This document shows, piece after piece, positions 11,440-23,105 of a stretch of 64,000 nt of DNA. Below the pieces are notes generated by a model. It ran no database searches and had not been told where the DNA came from. It was given only the letters and a program-made list of their open reading frames with translations. Position numbers and translations under genes: made by a program. Position 1 is the stretch's first letter. Each line of letters opens with the position of its first letter. The stretch lies in NCBI GenBank assembly GCA_019155205.2, contig JAHNZQ020000004.1, forward strand, positions 1,096,135 through 1,160,134, given 5' to 3'. This DNA is from Gracilaria vermiculophylla (taxonomy: Eukaryota > Rhodophyta > Florideophyceae > Gracilariales > Gracilariaceae).

Positions 11440-13340
11440 TTGACAGGAAAACTAGTGAAAAGCTTTGCGACAAAATCCTAAAAGAGGAGACAAACATTCA
11501 AGTGATCCGAAGAACACTTGCAGTGCAATAGCCCGGAAGCGAGTAAGCACACTAAGACGTCCAATTCTTCTTCTGCAAAGGGAGCTCGGTGGTAGAGTTC
11601 TCTTGAGGAAACACCATTTGAATTTCGGGCGGAAGACCGAGATTGCCCCGGTAGTGCTTGGCTGAAGAAGAATCAGGAGGATCCCCACGAGGTGCATGTC
11701 TGTGTTTGCGGTGCATTCTTGGAGGTAAAGTGTGGAAAACAATGGGTAACGCGTGTTGTGCGATACAAGAGAAGGAGAATAGACCCCCGAAGTCGAAAAA
11801 AGAAAGGTAGCCCTATGGAAACACTACAAAAATCGTAAAGATTCTTGTACGAAGGGCGCGCACAGTGAGACTGGTAATATACCCAAGTATGGGCACCTTT
11901 ATTGAAAAAAGCTGATGAGCACTCGTAGCCGACGGATTATCCCTAGCGAGAGGCAAATACCAACGAACGCGGAAGGCTCAGAGTAGGAAGCTTGGTCACC
12001 TATCACTGAGGGTGGCGGTGGTGGCACCGGCGCCCTTGTATACTGTAGTACTGATTAAGTAAAAAGTCGAACTACTAAATAAGTAAATATCCGGCCACTG
12101 CCTGTGACCGGTACCAGGCACCGGTTCTTCTGGGAATTCTCCGTACCAAACGTGTCAGATGCGCGCCACCGGGCGCTAACGCCGGACTCAGTCATCCTGA
12201 TTCTCTCATGCGGGTTTCCCAGTACGAGCCCATATGCGGGAATACCCCGAAAAATGGTCGTGCACTTGAAGAACGTCACACTGATCACGACGCATGTTAA
12301 ATCAGTAGCTAACATGGTCTCTGTTGAACAAACGGATCAAAGAAACGATAACATTATGGTTCTTTCCAGATGGATGGAAGAAAGTCATGTATATTTATAG
12401 TTGCAGAAACCACGAATTACGAACTGCTGCTTCGAAAAAATTATCAACTGTCTGATGTGCAACAGCCTCCAGGGAGGTTTTTTTGACACTTTTAGTGCAA
12501 TACCTCAAAGGGGAAATTACCACGAAGGATGTTTCAACCTCCCTCTCACGAGGTTGTTCAGGGGCAGAGCTTTCCTCGGGCGTCGCACATGAACCGGCGT
12601 GGCTCCGTGGCCAAGCAGTCACAACGAGTGCAGGAGGAAGACAAATGGAGAAACAGGGGATCTGGCAAGTCCTGTGACTGAGACAGTTTCCGTAATGTTC
12701 GGAGAGAATTTCCTGTAATATATCGGGCTATTTCTGCGCAGCCGGTAATATATTGGGCCCCACGGGTTTCAGGCAAGCCGCGTTAAGCGAGTGGCGGATG
12801 TAGTTTAAAGAAGGTAGGACGGAGATCTGGCGCGGATAATCTTATACGAGGGCAAACCTGAAAGAAGGGGATAAAGTCCAAACAATGGCTCTCGGCGTCA
12901 CGAAGGGGTCGACGTACGTAGTCCATGGCGGACTTTACCGAGATGGAGAGAGTTACACGCGTTTATGGAACATTCAGACCGAAGGTCTTCCTCTGTGTGG
13001 ATCACTGGTAGCGACGGCCGAAGTGCCGTCACTTAAAGAACTGTATCTCTAGGGCCTAAAGGGCCGAAATAAGTAAATAAAAAAATTGGCTAAAATAATA
13101 AATCAACCCTACACGGCAAGCGCCAACCGGCGCCCATACTGTAGCCAGTAGGCCGCACGCGGCTGCTGCGCACGTACCACGGCGTATGACACGCGCCTGG
13201 TCGGCTACTCTGGAACCCACCACCCAAACGGGTGCGAATCGTACTCGCGACATTAACCATTCACGTACGTAGGTTTATCCCGAATTTGGAGAACCGGCAA
13301 AGTGCCAAGAAAACCTTCCCTGGAGGGCGCTGAACTTCAG
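11440..13340 (+). repeat. Copy B of the long diverged direct repeat
   Basis: Second copy of the repeat described at 1,480-2,620, in the same orientation and longer by about 800 bp, mostly between 11,680 and 12,500. The long divergence shows an old duplication or an old LTR pair. Positions are approximate. Confidence 0.6.
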
Positions 13341-14079
13341 CACTTTGCCAATTCACCGAATTCTGGTTGGGCCGTATGTATAAAGCGGTTAATGTCGCGG
13401 ACGCGACTCACATCCGTTTGTATGGTGCCCGCCTAAGCAGCCGATCCGGCGCGAGTCGTGCAACGCAACAGCCGCGCTGGAAAAACTCCCAGCGCGCATG
13501 TAAAACCCACGCACGGGCCGTTGGCTACAGTATAGATGCCGGATGGTACCCGCTTTGCACGCAAAGTTTAGTATTTTCGCTATTTAAATATTTAACTACC
13601 TTGGCCATTTCAGTCTTAGCGCTGCAGTACTGAGCGCGACGGCACTGCAGCTGTCGCGCCTAGTAGATCGCACCGAGCGAAAGCTTCGGTCTGAACTTGA
13701 TGCCCACGCGGTTAGCTCTCCTTCTCGTGGGGAAGTATACCGTGGATTACCGAAGTCAATCGCCCGTGACGCCAAGAACAGGTGTCTGGACAATTCTTTT
13801 CTTCCTTTAGGGTCGCTCTCGAACGAGGTTAGCCCCACCGGACCTCTGCTTTATCCGTTTTCGGACCACGTTCGCCACCCTCTGAACGCGGCTTGCCGGA
13901 TACCCGCGCGGCCCAATATATTACATGGCCATGGCGCAATAAATAGATATCTTACACACACATCTCACGGAACTTACGAAAGTTTGCCTCAATTCCAGAA
14001 CGTGCCGGATTCCCGCTTTTTTCATTTTTCTTTCCTCCTGCATCCGTTGCGACGGCTAAGCCCAAGAGCTACGCCTGGC
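13341..14079. other. Gene-free spacer before the plus Gypsy element
   Basis: No ORF with recognisable content and no clear terminal repeats were seen. The TGTAGTACAG start of the LTR follows directly at 14,080. Confidence 0.4.
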
Positions 14080-14630
14080 TGTAGTACAGTGAATGCTAAG
14101 GTGATATGGTGGAGTGACTTTACGGCGTGATATTCCTAAGGAGGGCTCGTATTTTTTTAACTGAGCCACATGGTGCAAAACTCGGGCTATGCCCGCTACA
14201 GTATCTTTTAGGGACGGCAAAATTTATATTTCTTTGAGTTAACTTGTCCGGGTTTTTAATACGGTAGTGAAACCTGCCGAGGCGGGCTCCCGGGTTAATA
14301 CTGAATCTGCAGGTCGAGCTCCGCCTTTGCTTAAGTAAACAAAGCACTCTTGAGCCTTCATCTACTTTTCCGCTTGGAGACTCGTCGATTATCCTAAGGT
14401 TTCTAAGCCGCCGGTTCCCAGGTCACCTCATAGCAGCGCCTGTAGTAGCATTGTTTGCCCAATGAAACTTCCCCTCCGCGTTTTATATGCGGATGCCTTT
14501 CTAGAATTCCCACGGCTTGCGACAGCGAATACCGGAGACCGTCTTCAGGAACTCGCGCCTTTAGAGTCAACAAAAACTCCTAACGGACGTTGTGCACTCC
14601 TACCTCGAAAGAGGAACTGACGGTACCACA
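14080..14630 (+). repeat. 5' LTR of plus Gypsy element (551 bp)
   Basis: Starts TGTAGTACAGTG and ends GGTACCACA. It aligns along its full length with the copies at 22,554, 23,106 and (inverted) 23,724-24,274; shared blocks include GAGACT-TCGTCGAT and the segment TCCTAACGGACGTTGTGCAC. Confidence 0.85.
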
Positions 14631-14632
14631 AC

Positions 14633-14650
14633 TGGTCTCCCGACTTCGAA
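14633..14650 (+). promoter_or_regulatory. Candidate primer binding site of plus Gypsy element
   Basis: TGGTCTCCCGACTTCGAA starts two bases after the LTR and begins with TGG, the complement of a tRNA CCA end. Its complement contains TTCGAAG, like a T-loop. The tRNA identity cannot be told without the host tRNA set. Confidence 0.5.
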
Positions 14651-15392
14651 GGTCAGTTTACTAAAGGATTCGCAAGAGTAGCGTTAGAACAGTGTTTCTA
14701 GTTTGCAACGAACGGACCCCAACAGTGGAATTATTCCTGAAGATGATTCGGAAGCGGAAGGAATTCACCCCTGACCTACTTCTATATAGAACCCTCAGAG
14801 CCTCCAATCGAACTCCCTTAGAAGACCCTCAGGCAACCAACTCCGTCGGTGGGCGCAGCACGCGCAACGCTCTCCAGGAGATGGTCGTCAGACTGGAGGA
14901 CCCTAAAAGTCTCCTTAGGAATCCCGACTCCTCTGTAGAGCGTTTCAGGAATCTCCTTTGGAGAGTGCACGATCGGGGGCAAGCATAATCTCCCGCGACA
15001 CTTCTGCAGAACGCCGATTTGGAGGTTGAAGAACCTCACACGGCATTGCAGCCGCCACCTCAGGAGCTGCAGGGATGGGAACAACCGTAGGCTAACCCCC
15101 TTCTGGAGTCACTGGCCACGCGCATTTCGGATCGGCACTCTCCGGAGCTGGTCCAAAGAGTACCAGCAGGTGTTGAGACACACTTTGGAGCGCGCAGACA
15201 CGTCCTTGTGGACGAAATCGCAATGTAGAGCGGTAACCGTGCTGTGGATGCTTTGCTGGATTCTGACCCCTTTCTAGAGGCCACCTAAAAATAATTGCTA
15301 TACACCGTCTGGACCTGTCGACCTGCGGAGGAGGACAGGATACCGGTCGCAAAGTAATTTAACCAAAAAGAGATGGACAGGATACTCCTCGG

Positions 15393-16345
15393 GTGCATGG
15401 CGATAACGGGGGTATCGTCAGTTACCCAGACTACCTGAAGGAAAGATGCCGAAGGAAACGGAGAGAGAAAAGTAGAAAGCGAGACATTGATTCCAAGAGA
15501 AGCTCAGAGTCTGAATCCGTATACAGCTCCAGCTTGGTGGATAGTATACCTCTCAAGGAGAAAAGCAGGTGGGCCAGGAAGGTCATCACGCTTAACAACC
15601 TTTTCGCCAAAGTGCAGGATTATGACACCTACAGGTTGAATGATCGCTTCACTTATACGTTGTGTCGGACGCTAAACGGCTCACGAACATCCAGCGCCGG
15701 ATAAATATCCAGATGAAGAAGCACTCCTTCTCAGGTTAAGGCCCCCTCTCGGTGTTGAATATTCTCACACTCTTCCGTTCAGCGTGTAGTACAAATGGTG
15801 TCCATGAAGGTGCCCCCATGTGGTGCTTTCAGTTCTACCTCACCGGCCAGGCGCACTCGCTGGTACAGCAGCGCCTCATGGGGGAGCCCCCCGTTGTGAA
15901 TGCCCCTGTAACGGAGATCTTGACGACGTATCCGGAGATGATGAATATCCTCCAGAAAAGGTACGCCACAGGCGAGTTGATAGCCGATGCTGACGCTGAA
16001 GTCACCTCCTATTGGCAGAACAGTGGAATCACCGCGACGGAGTTCTTGCAAAAGCTGTGAAATAAGATTCTACGGAGTGGGAACGTGTACTCTGAACGAC
16101 GGTTGAAGTCGTTCTTTGTTGAGGGACTCCTTCCCTCCATCCGCTCCAGGATGAATAATTACTTGACAATATACCCTAGTACCACCTATACGGAGCTCGC
16201 ACGATTCGCAGAATCCTATAGGGATACCGACCGTTCCGCTCGTGCCAGCCTCGCTCCACTTTTGGACAAACCAACGGCCTCAAGGAACCGTTGTGCATCC
16301 GCCCTGAAGTTAAACTCCAGCACAGAATCTAACAAAAGTGTCTGA
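15393..16345 (+). pseudogene. Gypsy gag remnant (plus element)
   Basis: The N-terminal part (15,393-15,704) is basic and then serine-rich. The capsid-like part runs from 15,752 to 16,345 in one frame with a single internal TGA at about 16,058, in a position where LWNKIL would be natural, so it probably arose by TGG to TGA. Readable landmarks are WCFQFYLTGQA, ILQKRYATGE and RLKSFFVEGLLPSIRSRM, in the manner of Ty3/Gypsy capsid regions. No CCHC knuckle is seen before the protease. Confidence 0.65.
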
Positions 16346-16773
16346 TTCGCGAATCCTCAAGGCTACCCACCGCTTTTCAGGATTTGCTTGTCCAGAGTGC
16401 CAGTTCACTGTACTTTTCTCACCCTGAAAATGAGGACCGCGATTCTGCATGAACGAGAGGAGAACTTCCAGGACCAGAAGAACACACCAATGGAGAGCTG
16501 AAGTTATCGAACCGCGTATCGCGACATCCGCTCCCCTCAAGGAAGCTACGGTTACCGCACTCCACTGGGAGTGCAGCCTGTTTCACTGTTATTCACGCAA
16601 TCAGCGCAAAGGCCGGTATTCAAACATGTTGCAGCTCAGGGGAACACATCGTCTTTCGATGCTGGACCGCAGCAGCTGTCCCCTACCGGAGCTCAGGCAC
16701 CCTCCAAACAGGAAAACCCTCACCGTCACGCGTACGGGCTCCATGTAGTTCGTTACCATAGAGCCTCAGCTTC

Positions 16774-17622
16774 ATGGAGGATGCCTTTTGGAAATGGCGA
16801 GAAGCCATCTGCTCCGTCGACGCAGAATCGGCGGGCCCCTCAATCCCACTGGATCCATTCGATGCCCTCGAGGAATCTGTTTGCACGCTCCGCCGTGAGA
16901 AGTACAAAGTTTTCGCGGCTATCGAATGTTCCCTGCCGGCCTCCAACACGCTACGCGCTGTCCTCGACACCGGGGTTGGCCCCAATCTGGTGCACGCCGA
17001 CATGCGCACGCGGTCTGTTCTCGGCTCTTTGAGGACTGGCAAGCTCCTTACGTTGCGCGATGCGTCGCGTCGAGCATTGGGCATCCTTGGAGAATTACAC
17101 TTGTATCTCCGGTTGGGCTCTTTACAGATGAAGGTGTGGTTCGTCGTGGCCACCAACTTGGCAGCACTGTGCATATCGGGCACTTCCTTTGTAGACTGGT
17201 ATGTACGTGCAATATACCCACGCCCGCATAAGATGACGTTTCACGACGCCCTCCCTGTAGGTATCGTGTCCACAACTCCGGGATTGGACGCCGACGCGCG
17301 CCACGTGGATAATCTTCCAAGGGAGACGCAGCCTAACAAGCTTCGGGAGGTGAAGAGTATCGAAATACCCGCGAGGAGTCAGGCCGAAGTTTTGGCTGCA
17401 GACCTCTGCATCTGGCCTTTCAATCCCACAGGGGAGTCCGCACCTGACGGCCAAGCAGCACTACATGATGGCGAACCGCGTTACGTAGATAGTTCCGAAT
17501 ATTACCTAAAGGGTCGTGCTAGCCAACCTGAAGGAGTCGCCGTTACGGCTCCAGAAAGGAACTGTCGTCGGATTGGCACAACACACCCATGCAGAACTGG
17601 CTCATCTTCTTTGTTCAAATGA
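16774..17622 (+). pseudogene. Gypsy aspartic protease region (plus element)
   Basis: This open frame of about 282 codons holds a retropepsin-like motif, RAVLDTGVGPNLVHAD (codons about 64-79), with the catalytic DTG intact. WFVVATNLAALCISGTSFVDWYVRAIYP follows as the flap/C-terminal portion (usually ILG-DFL). The frame stays open into a linker but closes before RT, which starts in another frame. It would cleave the gag-pol polyprotein if the element were alive. Confidence 0.7.
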
Positions 17623-18562
17623 CCTTTCGGAACGCGATGCAGTCGCCACCATGGAGGCTGAAGCGACTTCAACGGCTCCAAAGGAAGAGAATCCTGCCAC
17701 CTGGCAGGAGAAGCTCCAAATTGGCGAAGATTTCGAAGAGTATCGCCATAAGGTAGTGGAGATGCTATCCGCCTTTGAGGGCATGCAGTCTGGTTGCCTG
17801 GGTCAGGTTAGCCTGGCCAAGCATAGGATCCAGCTCACACCAAATGCGAAACCGGTACATCAACTCCCGAGGAGAGCCGGACCCCATGCGCACGATTTTG
17901 AACGCAATGAGGTCAACCGGATGCTGGAGAAGGGCGTTATTAAGCACTCCAATTCCGGATGGGCCTCTCCGGTTGTGCGTGTCTAGAAGAAAGATGGCTC
18001 CTTGAGGTTCTGTATAGAGTATAGACACCTCAAAGAGATGGTGGTACGCGAGTCGTACGCGATACACCGTAAAGATGAATGCATTCAATTCTTATGTGAT
18101 GCGTCCGTTTTCTTCACGCTGGATGCCAACAGCGGCAACTGGCCAATTGAGATGGATGACTCCGATAAGAATAAAACAAAGTGCACCTCGCACTGTGGAA
18201 CTTTCAGATTCCTAAAGATGCCATTTGGATTGAAGAATGCACCCACTACTTTCCAACCAGCGCTAGGCCTAATCCTGTCAAAGGTGATGTGGCAGTACGC
18301 CCTGATGAACATTAAATATGTCATCATATTCTCCCGCAGCGTAGAGGGGCACTTTATGCATGTGAAACACGTGCTCCAACTTTTGAAGAATGCTGGACTC
18401 ACCGTGAAGCTTGAGAAATCTTTATCTTCAAGTCACAGTGGATTACCTGGAGCATTGCGTGATCCCGGGCCGCCTACAAGATTCTACAAAAACTCAGGAC
18501 GCCATCAAGACTCACACTCCCACAAACCAGATGGAGCTCCGCTCCTTCCTAAGGTTTCGTAA
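17516..18562 (+). pseudogene. Gypsy reverse transcriptase with lost catalytic box
   Basis: One frame runs through both parts and is interrupted by a TAG at 17,984-17,986 just before KKDGSLRFCIEYRHLKEM. The entry segment (LEKGVIKHSNSGWASPVV), the first catalytic region (FFTLDANSGNW) and TFRFLKMPFGLKNAPTTFQ are clear. Where VYLDD should stand, the frame reads MNIKY before VIIFSRS, so both metal-binding aspartates of the second motif are gone. Homology is then picked up in another frame from about 18,411. Confidence 0.85.
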
Positions 18563-19196
18563 TGTATTTCGGAGGTTTGTACCGAACATCTCCCGTATAG
18601 CAGCGCCGTTAAATCGCCTCTTGAAGAATGACAAGCCGACAAAATTGGCTATCTCAACGGACGAGGAGTTTGAAGCCTTTAACACCCTGAAGAGGAGACC
18701 AATAGAACCACCGATCTTGGTACTGCCGAAGCGGCACAGCCAAATGGTGCTGGACACTGACGCCTGTTAATATTAGGTCGGATGTGTCCTCCTACAGGAG
18801 CAACTGGAAGGTGGACTTCGACGCATCGGATACCGGAGTCCCAGCCTCACACCTACGGAACGGAACTACTCCACCGCGGAGCGCGAATGTCTTGCCATCT
18901 TGAGGACGGTTTTGCTTTTACGCCCGTACCTAGAAGGCGCGCGTTTCACCTTGAGGGCATACCACGCACCACTGAAGTGGATACTGTCTTTGACGGATGA
19001 TTCCGGTCTCCTGGAAAGGTGGAGGCTACGCGTCCTGGAGTTCGAGTTTGATATCGTCCACCGTCCTGGCATTAAACACCAGGCAGTGGACGCTCTCTCG
19101 CTAATCTCCACCGAGGGAGAAGACAAAACACCTTTGGGGGACAACATCCCGTGTCTGGTTATCCAAGACGTCGACGGGAAAGAAGGATCGAATTGA
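18411..19196 (+). pseudogene. Gypsy RT thumb and RNase H remnant
   Basis: The first frame (18,411-18,770) gives the RT connection (VIPGRLQDST, MELRSFLRFRNVFRRFVPNI, the usual YY-RFI region) and the start of RNase H (MVLDTDAC), where the catalytic Asp of the D-DAS motif is still readable. After a frame change, 18,900-19,196 gives LRTVLLLRPYLEGARFTLRA and LERWRLRVLEFEFDIVHRPG, standard RNase H/tether landmarks. The part between is frameshifted. Confidence 0.75.
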
Positions 19197-19247
19197 GAAT
19201 GTTTGGAATGATGTGAATTTGGAGGAAGGTATATTGGACTCCCTGAG

Positions 19248-20310
19248 GTGATGGCTCTTGTCGAGGAGAAAAAAGAAACTCTCCCCATCACCGAAGCGGA
19301 GTTCTTCAAGAAACATAGTATGGATGCGTACTGCAAGGAGTGCATCGCAACTGTGGGGAGTTTAACATCGTCATTCGATGTTCACCGGGACGGGTTGCTT
19401 GTACGCCGCGCCTCCCTGGATGGAGCTCTCCAAAAGGTGGTCCTGACGATACTACGGACGAGGGTGCTGTATGTCTCGCACTATCCTCACCTCGCCCGGA
19501 ACCTCGGTGGATCGCGGATGTATCTCACTATACAGAGGTAGTTCTATTGGCCGAACATGGCTAACAGTGCCTTTCAAACGGTGGCGCATTGCTATTCCTT
19601 CGCCGCCACTGGGGGAAGCATACGGAAACACCGGACGCCGCTCACTCTGTTCCCACCTTCAGGACCGCTGGAGTTAGTGGAAATGGATATCTTGTGCCCT
19701 TTACCCAACACGGAGCGAAGGCACCGATTTATCCTCGTGATCACGGAGCGCTTCTCGAAGATCACGCGTGCCATCCCCTCCAAAACACCACTGCAGCAGT
19801 GATCGCTGACGTCTCTCTGGAGCATTGGGTTTCCGCGTATGGGATAACATTGTACCTCCTCACGAACAATGACCCCCAGTTCGCGGCGAGGCTCTTCGGC
19901 GCCGACTCCAGAATGCTGAAGATGAAACAGTTGTTCACAACTGCCTATCACCCCCAGACCAACGGCCAAGTGGAGAGGTTCAACAAGACCATCACCTCGA
20001 GGCTGAAGCACCACGTCGCGGACCACCAAAAGGATTGCGACGCATATGTGGCCCCCCTTACGTATGCATAAAACCTGCAGGTGCACCGCTCCACGGAGAC
20101 CGCTCCTTTCAATCTAGTGTTCTCGCGCATCCCGCCAAGTGCCTTCATTGCGGCACGCGCCACGGCGCCCCCGGCGGATGGGCCACAGGCGCCAACGGCG
20201 GCGCAGGCCAAACGCTCCATCCTAAGGCGGTATGAGAACGCCCTCTCCCTAGCAAAAAGAGAGACTCAACCCCTCGCAGAGGAGATACAAACAGGAATTC
20301 GACCGGAAGG
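19248..20310 (+). pseudogene. Gypsy integrase remnant (plus element)
   Basis: The zinc-binding part is spread over frames near 19,248-19,600. In the core the first acidic residue is readable (LVEMDILCPLP, about 19,676), followed by RFILVITERFSKITRA. The second, normally in T/SDNGPQF, reads TNNDPQF (about 19,865), so the Asp is replaced. The third region, HPQTNGQVERFNKTI (about 19,950), keeps its Glu. Frame changes at about 19,800 and 20,070 and the Asp loss make it inactive. Confidence 0.8.
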
Positions 20311-20825
20311 TGACGGAAGGCCCTCACCTGAAAGAAGGCAACGAGGTTTTCATCGACAAACCTAGGGAAACATCCGACGAACCGCCGGATGTCACGCCCA
20401 AGTTAGCACCGACCACCTCAGGGCCTTGCAAAGTCCTGGCCACCTATAGTGACACTGTCGCAATTGAGGTAGACGGGCACAGGGACGTCGTCTCCCGTGA
20501 TAGGGTGACAAAAGTCCCGACGTCTAGCCCCTCAGGAATGCCCGCCACCCCACCTCAAGGACACCTCGCAGAACTTCCTCATCCAACCACCTCAGGAATA
20601 ACGGCACCACTGGATAAAAGGAACCGCATCACTGGTCTCGGTGAACCATTGCTGGAGGCCCCAGACGCCATCATGACCCCTGAAGGTGACATCCTCCACG
20701 CGGTGGACCATAACGTCTCCCACCGACAAACCCCTGCAAAAATACTGTACCGCGTCCGCTGGTATGGGTACACCTCGAAGGACGGCACGGAAGAACCTCT
20801 GGAACACATCCAGGAAAATTTTTGA
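20310..20825 (+). pseudogene. Integrase C-terminus and chromodomain (plus element)
   Basis: The frame starts in the integrase tail (EGNEVFIDKP...PKLAPTTSGPCKVLATYSD, then DGHRDVVSRDRV), as in Gypsy integrases. It ends in a short chromodomain, KILYRVRWYGYTSKDGTEEP followed by LEHIQENF, matching the Y-V-W-GY---TWEP pattern with Glu-Glu in place of Trp-Glu. Chromodomains on integrases are known to steer chromoviruses to marked heterochromatin. The frame itself has no stop, but the rest of the element is dead. Confidence 0.75.
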
Positions 20826-21139
20826 AGCCGATACCACGCCAATCTGGTACGGAAACGCCTCCTCACATAGGCGCCTCCGTTTAGGAAACGAGGAGGAGGC
20901 CCCCAACCGGAGTTGTTTTTCGTCTCCGCAGTCTATCCTTCACCTGGAGTTCTCTTGTTCGCTTCCAGGATGCCGTTGCTCGCTTTTTGCATGCTCCTTC
21001 GATGGCACTTCGTGTCGCTGAGCACGCGGGCACGGCCTAGTCATACTGGAACTACCCTTCATGGAGCTTCTCTTCCATTCGAAGGATCTTTTATTCCGCC
21101 GCTACCAGGAACTATCTCCCACCACCGGGGTTCTATCAC

Positions 21140-22517
21140 CTACAGGTCACCGAATCGCGCCGTATACTCCGCTTCGAGGCGCGTCTTTACCGTGAGTGCT
21201 TGGCTATAGAAGAACTCTGACAGGCTTTCCGTGATGGCCGCCATCGGAGCTCGGTCTGCCCGGGCCTTGTAGAGCTCTAAGACCCAGGCACGCGCCTCGC
21301 GCAGAGCCTCTACAGGAGAAGCCGGAGCAGAGCGGCCCGTCACCAGGCACGCCTGCATCAACTCTTGGAAGGCAGCTTCCAGAGCCCCAGAGGATACTCC
21401 GCCCGACGGTGCACCCGAAGCGGCCACCTCCGTTGACGGCGCAACAACCGCCACGGAAGGAGCCGCGCACTGCGGACCAGCTGGGACAGGGGCTTCCCGA
21501 CGGGATTCCAAAGGTTCTGCAGTTGAGGTCGGCAAAGCCATAGACGGAGTCGGTGACACCAGAGGTGACGGCGGTGCGGGGACTGGAACGCTCCGCAGCC
21601 GAAGTTGGAGAACCAGCGTAGGGACGCTCCACAGTCGAGATTGCACCACCGTGGCCGAAGTGGTGAGGGTAGTCTTCCGTGGGGTACGGGAGGGTTTAGT
21701 GCCTGTTATGGAACGGGACGAAGACCCGCGTGGCGCGATGGTCGAACTGCCCCTCTGGACAGAACGGTGCACCGGTCGAGATGTGGTACACCTCAGGATT
21801 CGATGGATACGTAGGCGTCGGAGTTGGAAAAGACATGCCGAAGGTGTAGGAAGCCGGATGGATGGCGAACGAACGCGTGGTAGCACCTGAAGAGAGTGAC
21901 CTGATACCACTTTGGGAACGGCCCGCGGTTATTCACCCGATTGGAGAGGGAGCTGCGTTAAGTCGCCCTTGTGGAGTTCGCGGAGAAGCCGGGCGACCAG
22001 AAGCAAGAGAGGTATGGAGCACCATAGCGGGGCGTACGTTCGTATCCAGTGGAGGCTAACGGGGGCGCAGACGAGAGGATTATGAGATTTGCACCTTCAC
22101 GGAGATGGAACGAACGGAAGCGATGAAGCGGGTGTTTCCCAAAGGAGGGCCCGCGGAGGAATCGGAGCGTCATGCTTCTTGAGAGAGTCGGTGTCCAGTC
22201 CGGGCTGGCTCACACGCCGGCCACGGAGGTCGCACTCCTGCACTGCGCACGACAATCTCGAGTGCGCGGGAGCTCACGCCGCCAACTGGCGCGGTTGCAC
22301 CAATAAGATACGCCGTTAAGGAGGAGACGCAGCCGAGGAAAGGAGGAGCAGGGTCAAACACCGCAAGGGATAAAACGCGAGCCCGCGGCGGTACGCCGCG
22401 CAGGAGTATGGAAATATGGAAGAACGCCTGCAGGACAGAATGCGTCACACCGCCGGGGGCCGCACCAGCATCAACAACGATAGGAGCCACCCCGGAGATC
22501 GAGGAATTGGAAGGCAC
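21140..22517 (-). other. Antisense frame inside the plus Gypsy element
   Basis: Between the chromodomain and the right LTR, the minus strand holds a 256-codon open frame (21,140-21,910; first codon GTG) and a 115-codon frame (22,170-22,517). The first has a Pro/Ser-rich N-half and an alpha-helical, Ala-rich C-half (ALEAAFQELMQACL...TRLEAEYTARFGDL). Both carry a similar APxGGVSSxALE segment (codons near 21,400 and 22,270), suggesting an internal duplication. No known family is recognised. It could be an element-encoded antisense gene, a captured host fragment, or chance in GC-rich DNA. Confidence 0.35.
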
Positions 22518-22553
22518 ACCTCGAGGACGTGGTGCATTTTAGGAAAGGCGGCA

Positions 22554-23105
22554 TGTAGTGCAGTGGCTTCCAAGGGAGAAATGGTGGTATGGCCTTATGG
22601 CATACTACTCCTAAAGAGGGCTCGTATTTTATTTACTGAGCCACGTGGTCATACTTCTGCCCGCGTGCGCTACAGTATCCTTAAGGGACGGTAAAATTTA
22701 TATTTATTTTAGCTAATTTATGCACGTAAATACCACATTAGTGAGACCTGCCGACGCGGGCTCCCGGCTTGATACTTAATCTGCCGGTTGAGCTCCACCT
22801 CTGGGAAAGTAAAGAAAAGCACCCTTGAGTCTTCATCAACTTTTCTGGTTGGAGACTCTCGTCGATCATCCTCAGGTTTCTAAGCCGCCAATCCCCAGGT
22901 CGCACCATAGCAGTGCCTGTAGGAGCATTGTCCACCCAGTGAACCTTCCCATTGGCTTGGTGTTTGCGGATCCTCTTTCGAAATTCCCCCGGCTCGCGAC
23001 AGTGAATACCGGAGACCACGTTTAGGAACACTCACCTTTGGAGTCAACACAAACTCCTAACGGACGTTGTGCACTACCACCTCGAAAGGAGAGCTGACAG
23101 TACCA
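22554..23105 (+). repeat. 3' LTR of plus Gypsy element
   Basis: Starts TGTAGTGCAGTGGC after a purine tract and ends ...CAGTACCAC, abutting the next copy's TGTA. It aligns over its length with the copy at 14,080-14,630 but with many differences. Confidence 0.85.

Larger units (their letters stand above)
14080..23105 (+). mobile_element. Ty3/Gypsy chromovirus-like element, plus strand, decayed
   Basis: Two long terminal repeats (14,080-14,630 and 22,554-23,105) bracket fragments in the order gag, aspartic protease, RT, RNase H, integrase, chromodomain. The chromodomain places it among chromoviruses of Ty3/Gypsy. After the left LTR comes a candidate primer site, TGGTCTCCCGACTTCGAA (14,633-14,650); before the right LTR comes the purine tract AGGAAAGGCGG. 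The LTRs differ at many sites and the pol frame has stops, frame changes and lost catalytic residues, so it is an old, immobile copy. About 1.7 kb between the chromodomain and the right LTR holds an antisense frame. Confidence 0.85.
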
